A stretch of 64,000 bases of DNA from Planctomycetota bacterium. Its GTDB lineage: Bacteria > Planctomycetota > UBA8742 > UBA2392. Below are positions 58,387-64,000 of the stretch, piece after piece (position 1 is the first letter of the stretch; each line of letters begins with the position of its first letter). The position numbers and the translations under genes were made by a program. The stretch covers positions 1,922,001-1,986,000 of the forward strand of contig JADKGX010000001.1 of the NCBI GenBank assembly GCA_016722065.1, read 5' to 3'. The notes beneath the pieces are model-generated. The model ran no database searches. It was given only the letters and a program-made list of their open reading frames with translations, and was not told the DNA's origin.

Positions 58387-59730
58387 ATGTCGTCCGGGCC
58401 TGAAAACCGCAATCCCAAGCTGCCCCGCAAGCCTTCGGCCCCTGTGCCGCCGGGCGGCGCCAGGCCGCCATTGCCGGGCCGTGCGCCGGGCCCGCGCGCG
58501 CCCAACTTTATTGAGCAGGCCAAGGCCAACGCCGCCCAGTCACGCGCCAAGCCGGCGCTTCCGGGGGGGCGACGCCCCGCGCCCGGCGCCGTGCCCGCAC
58601 AGCCGGCATCGCGCGCCAGTGCCGCGCCGCCAACGCGCCGCACCAGCCAGCCCGAACAACCAGCCGAAAAACCCAGCCAGCCGGCCATGCGCGGGCCCAG
58701 AACGGCTTCCACTTCGCCGCAGCAGCCGGTGACCAATGGCGGGGGCACGGTCAACGCGCCGCCGCCAGCCAAGAAACAGCCGACCACGATTGAGGAGTTG
58801 ATTCCGTACATCATTCGATTTGCCCTCAAGCGCGACGACGGGCTGAACATCACCGAGTTCGACGAAAAGCTGATGCCGCGCATCACAGCGCTGGTGCCCG
58901 AATCATTGCAGCGCATGGAAAAGGAAGTCGTTCAGGAATACCTGGTCGACGTTGCCCACGCCCTGTATGTGGCCGTGGTGGTGGGCCAGTTTTCCAGCCG
59001 CCCGGTGCTGTGCGGCGTGCGCGCGGCCGAACTGGCAGCCGACCTTGTGGAACGGGTCCTGCAGGCTGTTGCCGGCAACGCCGAAAAACGCCTTACCGTG
59101 ATTCGCTGCAGCAACCTGCTGGTCGGGCTGACGCTGCTGGCCGTGCGCATGCTGGAAGGCACAAGCCTTGCCAGCCAGGCGTTGCAGGGCTTTACCGATA
59201 ACTATGAGCGGTCGGTGATCACGACCTACGGCCTGAAAACCCAGGCCGAAAGCACCGGGCTTGCGCCCTGGCTGGGCCAGAAGAACAACCCGCTGGACCG
59301 GCGCATTGGCGCGGCCATCAACACCATGAGCAACGTGTTTGGCGACTACATTGGCGCCAACGGCGAAACCATGGACGAGCAGCAATACGACGACGTGATG
59401 CGCGAGTTTGACGGCTTCATGGACCGCTTTGCGCCATACATTGAGGGCGGCCGCAGCAGTGCCGAGGAACGCCGCAAGAAGTTCGCCAAGCAGGGCGCCG
59501 CCACCCAGCACAAAGCCGAGGCCAAGGTCGAGCCCCTGGAAGTCAAACAGGTGCGGTCACGCCCGGCCGGGGTGGAAGTGATTCTGGCCGACGGGCGCAT
59601 CCTTTTTTGCTCGCGCGATGACGCCCGGCGCATTGGCGAGGCCGCCGACGGCGAGGTCGAAGATACCGGAAAACGCGAGCGCCAAGCCCTGGAAGCCCGT
59701 ATGCGGGGCGAATCCGAGCTGGAACTATAG
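58387..59730 (+). CDS. Protein with Pro/Ala-rich N-terminus and helical domain, function unknown
   Basis: 447 aa. Residues 1-135 are disordered, rich in Pro, Ala, Arg and Gln (NPKLPRKPSAPVPPGG). A helical core (~138-365) follows: TIEELIPYIIRFALKRDDGLNITEFDEKLMPRI, YVAVVVGQFSSRPVLCGVRAAEL, NLLVGLTLLAVRMLEG, QQYDDVMREFDGFMDRF. A short C-terminal beta stretch (GVEVILADGRILFCSRDDA) resembles an SH3- or DNA-binding wing. No family was recognised. It starts 3 bases after the cyclase stop and is almost certainly co-expressed. Confidence 0.75.
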   Translation: MSSGPENRNPKLPRKPSAPVPPGGARPPLPGRAPGPRAPNFIEQAKANAAQSRAKPALPGGRRPAPGAVPAQPASRASAAPPTRRTSQPEQPAEKPSQPAMRGPRTASTSPQQPVTNGGGTVNAPPPAKKQPTTIEELIPYIIRFALKRDDGLNITEFDEKLMPRITALVPESLQRMEKEVVQEYLVDVAHALYVAVVVGQFSSRPVLCGVRAAELAADLVERVLQAVAGNAEKRLTVIRCSNLLVGLTLLAVRMLEGTSLASQALQGFTDNYERSVITTYGLKTQAESTGLAPWLGQKNNPLDRRIGAAINTMSNVFGDYIGANGETMDEQQYDDVMREFDGFMDRFAPYIEGGRSSAEERRKKFAKQGAATQHKAEAKVEPLEVKQVRSRPAGVEVILADGRILFCSRDDARRIGEAADGEVEDTGKRERQALEARMRGESELEL

Positions 59731-59758
59731 CCCCCAGCCCTGCGACCGGCCGGATTAT

Positions 59759-59775
59759 CAAGTAGCAACTACTTG
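59759..59775. promoter_or_regulatory. Operator-like inverted repeat
   Basis: CAAGTAG-CAA-CTACTTG is a perfect 7-bp inverted repeat with a 3-base spacer, in the gap before the TPR/zinc-ribbon gene. It contains AGTAGCAACTA, which is also present (reverse-complemented) at the start of the TrmB-family regulator gene (33373-33383). Confidence 0.5.
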
Positions 59776-59798
59776 GCATCTGGGGCCACCACCCTGTT

Positions 59799-60776
59799 GT
59801 GGCAAGCGTGTGCATTGGAGTAAATTGCCCCTTTACGACTACATTTTGTCGCATTGCCTTGAGTACACCACACGAAGACACCATTGCGCAGTTGGTAGAC
59901 CAAAGCGGCAAAGCCGCGATGGTTGGTGATTCCTCACGCGCAGAGGCCGTGCTGAACCAGGCCCGTGACCTGGACCCTGTCAGCTTTGAGCTGGAGCTTG
60001 CCCGACGCGGCTGGGCCAACCAGAGCGGCAGCGAGCCCGAAGTGCTGGCCCGGCGCCAGCGCATTTCGGCGCGGCTGGGGTCAGTGGCTGTGGCCGCGCC
60101 GGAGCGCGCCGACGCCTGGATTCAACTGGCGGATTACCTGCGTTCGCTGGGCAACCATGAAGGCGCGCTCAAGGCCACAGCCAGCGGCCTCAAGCGCGAC
60201 CCGGTGAACATTGAACTGTGGCTGCGCCGCACCCGCGCGCAAGTGGAACTGAACCAGCTGGATTCCGCCTGCCGCAGCCTGCGCCATTGCGTCAAGCTTG
60301 CGCCCACCCATGACGGCGTAGAGGCGATGATCCGCGTTCACCCGGTGTGCAGCAAGTGCCGGGCACTGTTTCCGACCCCGGGGGCCGAGGTCTGCACCCA
60401 CTGCGGCGCCGACGGCCCGGCGCGCGGCGCACCGGTGGCCAGTGTGCGCGCGGCGCGCCAGAGCAAGTTCGACATTTACTTTCCGCGCGTGCGCGAAGTC
60501 GTGGCGCGGGCGCTGGACATGCCCGACCGGATCAAGATTCAGTTGACGCTGGACACGCTGCTGAAGCGGCATTTGAAGCGTTCCAACCAGCAGTGCGCGG
60601 CGGTGCTGCGCGCCATGAGCGAACAGTTCGGCCCGGCCTTTGACTTGCCGCTGTTCAACAGTGCGGTGATTGGCTTTCTGGATATCCTGATTGCCGACCT
60701 GATTCGCGCCATTGACCCGCGCGTGGACAAGGGCATTGATACCGGCATTCGCCAGCGGGCCCTGAGCAACGCCTGA
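59799..60776 (+). CDS. TPR protein with zinc ribbon
   Basis: 325 aa from GTG 59799; TTG 59859 (STPHEDTIAQLVDQ) or ATG 59919 may be the true start, since the first 20 codons look unlike protein. TPR-like repeats span ~30-170 (ADAWIQLADYLRSLGNHEGALKATASGLKRDP, IELWLRRTRAQVELNQLDSACRSL). A zinc ribbon follows at ~185-210 (CSKCRALFPTPGAEVCTHCG). The C-terminus is helical and ends with a hydrophobic segment (FNSAVIGFLDILIADLIRAI). Function unknown; possibly an adaptor. It follows the PAS-cyclase and 447-aa genes. Confidence 0.75.
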   Translation: MASVCIGVNCPFTTTFCRIALSTPHEDTIAQLVDQSGKAAMVGDSSRAEAVLNQARDLDPVSFELELARRGWANQSGSEPEVLARRQRISARLGSVAVAAPERADAWIQLADYLRSLGNHEGALKATASGLKRDPVNIELWLRRTRAQVELNQLDSACRSLRHCVKLAPTHDGVEAMIRVHPVCSKCRALFPTPGAEVCTHCGADGPARGAPVASVRAARQSKFDIYFPRVREVVARALDMPDRIKIQLTLDTLLKRHLKRSNQQCAAVLRAMSEQFGPAFDLPLFNSAVIGFLDILIADLIRAIDPRVDKGIDTGIRQRALSNA

Positions 60777-60782
60777 CGGCTG

Positions 60783-62417
60783 CTAGCGGCGCATGGCTGG
60801 CAGCGTGTAACCCTTGCGGGAATCACTCAAGCTGAAGTAGCCCCGCTGGCTTTCGCCTTCCAGCTCGGCGATGCGTTTGACCTTGTCGCCCACGTACTTG
60901 CGGAATTCCTCCACCGTCACCTGGCGGTCGCCACTGGTGTCGGCTTTGCCGGCCAGGGCTTCCACGGCAAAGGCTGAAAACAGGCCGTGGCCAAGGTCTT
61001 CGATCTCCAGAGCTTTCATGCCATGGGGGTTGCCGGGCATGCCGTCGGTGGCGCTTAGAATCACGCAACCAATGCCGGCCTGGGCCATTTGGGCCTGCAA
61101 GGGCAGGAACAGGCTCTTGCCCGGCTGGGTGGCCAGCAGCTTTTCCAGTTGCGGGGCCGAAGTTGCGCAGCGGCGGTCGCCGGGTGCAGCAAAGCTGCAA
61201 TCCAGCAACAGCGTGATCGTGCGCGGCTTGTTGACGGCCAGCCGGTCCAGCAGGTCAGCCAGCGCGATTGTTTCGGCCTTCTGGCCGCCGGGCTGGGCCA
61301 GCACCAGGGTCGGGCGCAAGGTGTCGTCCAGCATGCCCACGCCCGTGAACACCACAAACAGGTCGTCGTTGCCGCGGGCCATGGTGGCCAGTTCATCGGC
61401 GGCTTGTTCAACACTGCGGCGCGTGGCGCGGGGGCCTAGCAGGGTGCGCAGGGCGGCTTCCGGCACGCGGTCGTTTTCAGCTTCCAGCAGTTGCGAGGCC
61501 AGAGATTCGGCGTCGGCCGAGGCAAAGCGCGTCAAGGGCACCGGCGGCTGACCCGTGCCGTCAACGCCAATCACCAGCCCGACACGCCGGCGCACGGCTT
61601 CACGGAAACTTTCTTCGGCTACTTTGCGGCTCAGGTCCTGGGTGACGAACCGAAGCATGGATTTCTTGGCTTCGTTTTCGGCAATCGGCATCAACAGGCC
61701 GCCGACCTTTTTCCAGTTGTCTTCGCCCATGTAGCCCGGGGTGCTGAACATGGCAAACAGGTTGAAGCCGTGGTCCCAGTCGTCCAGGCTGCGCACGATG
61801 GTCTGGGGCGGCTGCAGGCGCGTGGCCAGCAACTCGGCGTCGCGCGAGGTGGGGTACATGCGCATGTCGATGTGCAGGTTGGCGTCAAAGTCTTCGTCGG
61901 CGATGAACCAGGAAAAGATCGGGCTGACCATCCACCACACAAACATGTTCCAGCCATAGGCCGCGTTGCTGTCGACATAGCCGACATCCTGGCGCTTGAC
62001 GGTGGGCACCACCACGACGTCCAGACCCTGGCGCAGGGCCATGTTCTGCAGGTCTTCGCGAGACGTGCTGGCCGATGCGCCATCGATGGTGGCGACGTAT
62101 TCGAACATGTGGTAGTCGCGCAGGGTTGCAATCAGCTGCTGGTTCAGGCCGCCGGGGCCGTTCAGGCGCTGTTCGTCGGGTGTCAGCACCCAGCGCTTGG
62201 TGTCGTCTACGTTGTAGCGGCGCTCGTCCAGTTCCAGGGCCGCGCGCATGGGGGCAATGCCCACACGCAAGGGCACGGGCTGCCAGCCGGGTGGAATGAT
62301 CTTTTCACGCTCGACATCGGCCTTCAGGTCAGGCGTTTCCACGTTGCTGCAGGAAGCCGCCAGCAGCAGGCTGGAAAGCAATGCCAGTTTTGCCGCCACG
62401 CTAATCGTGCGAACCAT
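60783..62417 (-). CDS. Lipoprotein with degenerate caspase-like (peptidase C14) domain and EF-hand-like motif
   Basis: 544 aa from ATG 62417 (AAGGA 9 bases upstream). Lipoprotein signal MVRTISVAAKLALLSSLLLAASC. An N-terminal exported domain (~30-250) follows. From ~255 there is a caspase-like fold: RVGLVIGVDGTG, LTRFASADAESLASQLLE, LLGPRATRRSVEQAADELA, DDLFVVFTGVGML and ITLLLDCSFA. The catalytic His of the usual GHG is Val (GVG), while the Cys in LDCS remains, so protease activity is doubtful. Near residue 510 DTSGDRQVTVEEF resembles an EF-hand loop. It starts inside the end of the upstream FGE gene (17-base overlap), so the two are coupled. Confidence 0.82.
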   Translation of the reverse strand: MVRTISVAAKLALLSSLLLAASCSNVETPDLKADVEREKIIPPGWQPVPLRVGIAPMRAALELDERRYNVDDTKRWVLTPDEQRLNGPGGLNQQLIATLRDYHMFEYVATIDGASASTSREDLQNMALRQGLDVVVVPTVKRQDVGYVDSNAAYGWNMFVWWMVSPIFSWFIADEDFDANLHIDMRMYPTSRDAELLATRLQPPQTIVRSLDDWDHGFNLFAMFSTPGYMGEDNWKKVGGLLMPIAENEAKKSMLRFVTQDLSRKVAEESFREAVRRRVGLVIGVDGTGQPPVPLTRFASADAESLASQLLEAENDRVPEAALRTLLGPRATRRSVEQAADELATMARGNDDLFVVFTGVGMLDDTLRPTLVLAQPGGQKAETIALADLLDRLAVNKPRTITLLLDCSFAAPGDRRCATSAPQLEKLLATQPGKSLFLPLQAQMAQAGIGCVILSATDGMPGNPHGMKALEIEDLGHGLFSAFAVEALAGKADTSGDRQVTVEEFRKYVGDKVKRIAELEGESQRGYFSLSDSRKGYTLPAMRR

Positions 62418-64000
62418 CCCCGGAGTCCTTGCCGTCTTGAAGCGTAAAGAGTCGTGCGCAACGAAAGCCACGTCCAAAGCTGCGATCGGCCAGCGCTGCC
62501 ACGCTGTTCTTGGCGCGCCGGGCGTAGCGGAAGAACAGTTCGGGCCGCATGCCGGGTTCCGCGCCCTTGACCGTGGCGCGATCCACGCTGGCGCTGCCGG
62601 TCCATTCCGCCACATTGCAACCCATGTCGCGGACACCCAGCGGGCTTTGGTCCCATTCCGTGGTGCCTACCTCACGCGCCGAGGCCACGCCGTTTTGCGG
62701 CGCCGCGTCACGGGTGCCAAAGGCGTAATCCCCGGCGGCGGCGGGCTGTGTGGTGCTGGGTGCGCCAGCGGCGATTTCCCATTCATCGGCCGTGGGAATG
62801 CGCTTGCCGGCCCATTTGGCATAGGCTGCGGCTTCATACCAGCTTACGCCCGTTACGGGCACTTTGGCCAGGCTGGGGTCAAAGCTTCCGCGCGCCCAGT
62901 TGGCCGGGCCGGGCTTGCCACTGGAATCCACAAACTGGGCCAGCAGCACATGGGATTGCTCGACCCAAAGTTCAGGCCGGGTGTAGCCGCCGTCGTCGAC
63001 AAAGGCCTTGTACTCCTCGTTGGTGACAAGGTACTTGTCGATGAACAGGAACTGGGTTTGTTCGACAGTGCGCTGCGGGTTCTGGTCGCCGTCGCGGTTG
63101 CTGCCCACCACAAAGCTGCCGCGCGGCAGCAGCACGTAACGGTCACTGACCTGGGCCAGCGCCAGGCGCAACTTGAGTTCCGTCAGCCGGCCCGTGATAT
63201 CGGCCAGCACTTTTTTGTCCGTGACCAGCTTGAATGCGCGCTCCAGCAAGTCTGCCGCAACCGCGTCGTCGGCGCCGGCGGCTTCGTCCAGCATGGTCTG
63301 GCCGGTGCGGTCGCGCAGGGCGTCGCGCTGGGTTTCAGCGCGTGAACGGTAATCGGGGTCCTTCAGCAACGGCACCAGGTCGTTGTAGCCAGCCAGCACG
63401 CGCAGCATTTCACTGCTGACCTTGGCGCGCGCTTCATCAACCCGCAGGGCTTCCAGGCGGGCCAGTTCCAGCATGCGCGAAAGCCGCGTACGTTCTGCGT
63501 CGGTGGCAAAGGGGCTGGTGCGGGCTTCATTGATCGCGGCCTGCAACTGCGCTTGAGCCAGCACCCATTCGCTGTCGCGCACGGCTTTTTCGGCGTCGTC
63601 GACCAGCGTGCGGTACTTGGACCGTTCTTCGGCTTTCTTGAGCAGCGTGGCGCGGGTCTCGGCAATTTCCTTGACCAGCATGCCGGTGCCGCTGCCGGTG
63701 TTCAGCATCAGATCGGCTACGTCGTAGTTGCCTTGGGCCAGCGCGCGCCGTGCAAAATCCAGCGCCGCTTCGGCCTTGAAGCCGCGGGCCTTGTTGCGCA
63801 GGGATTCGCCTTCTTTGCCCATGACAACAATCGAAAGCGCGCTGTCGCACACGCTTACGGTTTCAATCAGCACCTTGACGGCGGCGTCGTATTGCTCGCG
63901 CGTGTCGTTCTTGAGTGCCCGCACACTGACCAGCTTCTTGCCGGCGTCGTCCACCATCACGCGCAGGCTTTTCAGTGATTCGTCCTGGCGCCTGCGTTCG
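62401..64000 (-). CDS. FGE-sulfatase domain protein, N-terminus beyond the window
   Basis: At least 532 codons; the frame stays open to the right edge (upstream residues include ERRRQDESLKSLR), so the start is outside. The visible N-terminal ~300 residues are charged helices (AALDFARRALAQGNYDVADLML; EWVLAQAQLQAAINEARTS). The C-terminal ~230 form an FGE/sulfatase-modifying-factor fold: VLLPRGSFVVGSNRDGDQNPQRTV, FLFIDKYLVTNEEYKAFVDDGGY, TGVSWYEAAAYAKWAGKRIPTADEWEIAAG, GVRDMGCNVAEWTG, FGRGFRCARLF. The helix-then-FGE layout is common at the C-terminus of planctomycete-type Ser/Thr kinases, so a kinase domain may lie upstream. The Cys pair of catalytic FGE is not evident. It overlaps the caspase-fold lipoprotein start. 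Confidence 0.85.
   Translation of the reverse strand, partial: ERRRQDESLKSLRVMVDDAGKKLVSVRALKNDTREQYDAAVKVLIETVSVCDSALSIVVMGKEGESLRNKARGFKAEAALDFARRALAQGNYDVADLMLNTGSGTGMLVKEIAETRATLLKKAEERSKYRTLVDDAEKAVRDSEWVLAQAQLQAAINEARTSPFATDAERTRLSRMLELARLEALRVDEARAKVSSEMLRVLAGYNDLVPLLKDPDYRSRAETQRDALRDRTGQTMLDEAAGADDAVAADLLERAFKLVTDKKVLADITGRLTELKLRLALAQVSDRYVLLPRGSFVVGSNRDGDQNPQRTVEQTQFLFIDKYLVTNEEYKAFVDDGGYTRPELWVEQSHVLLAQFVDSSGKPGPANWARGSFDPSLAKVPVTGVSWYEAAAYAKWAGKRIPTADEWEIAAGAPSTTQPAAAGDYAFGTRDAAPQNGVASAREVGTTEWDQSPLGVRDMGCNVAEWTGSASVDRATVKGAEPGMRPELFFRYARRAKNSVAALADRSFGRGFRCARLFTLQDGKDSGDGSHD

Overview
The window is GC-rich bacterial chromosome, closely packed, with genes on both strands. It combines housekeeping genes (GAPDH, peroxiredoxin, Ndk, RsfS, NadA, NadC, aspartate kinase, FolC, XseB, HU, IF3-L35-L20, tRNA-Phe) with many large regulatory or secreted proteins: an FHA-Ser/Thr kinase, two class III nucleotidyl cyclases, a GGDEF protein, two formylglycine-generating-enzyme (FGE) type proteins, a caspase-fold lipoprotein, a membrane glycosyltransferase-TPR giant and many lipoproteins. 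This mix, the alanine/proline-extended IF3 and L35, and hairpin-type dispersed repeats suggest Planctomycetota or a similar lineage. That placement is an inference from gene style; no marker search was run.

Layout. 1-2.4 kb is an accessory patch: a cut-off lipoprotein gene, a lower-GC lipoprotein gene and a dead IS3-family transposase, flanked by two diverged copies of a ~130-bp repeat. 2.4-8.4 kb holds the FHA-kinase, then a HlyC/CorC (DUF21-CBS) gene that runs without a stop into a secreted-protein gene, probably through a one-base loss in a G run. 8.5-14.7 kb is central metabolism and translation (gap, prx, ndk, rsfS), an uncharacterised three-gene minus-strand cassette and a pterin dehydratase. 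14.7-22.1 kb, mostly minus strand, has a BshB1-like deacetylase, a soluble BtuF-like receptor, an FGE-thioredoxin fusion, lipoproteins and nadC. 22.6-29.4 kb has an HTH-TPR regulator with two matching upstream palindromes, a thiolase, tRNA-Phe, a TPR lipoprotein, aspartate kinase and an FtsB-like protein. 29.4-37 kb has a large choice-of-anchor protein with a C-terminal sorting tail, a TrmB-family regulator divergent from nadA, two lipoproteins and an MgtE-like transporter. 37-47.8 kb has a giant cyclase-ATPase-TPR protein, FolC-XseB, a GGDEF protein and HU, with a cluster of hairpin repeats between xseB and the GGDEF gene. 48.3-53.4 kb is dominated by a 1,509-aa GT-C/TPR membrane protein. 53.6-60.8 kb has a J-domain/Sel1 protein, rplT-rpmI-infC with a repeat-filled gap, and a PAS-cyclase gene followed by two unknown genes. 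The right end has a lipoprotein with a caspase-like fold and an FGE protein cut by the window edge.

The genes do not form one obvious pathway. Signalling and envelope genes are interleaved with housekeeping genes, as is common in large planctomycete-type genomes. The leads most worth following are the caspase-fold/FGE pair, the PAS-cyclase cluster, the operator-like motif shared by the TrmB/nadA region and the 59.8-kb gene, the 48-bp double-hairpin repeat present twice in opposite orientation, the isolated long inverted repeat at 19.2-19.3 kb, and a possible AUC start for rsfS. Long open frames lying antisense to real genes are abundant because of the GC content and are not reported as genes.
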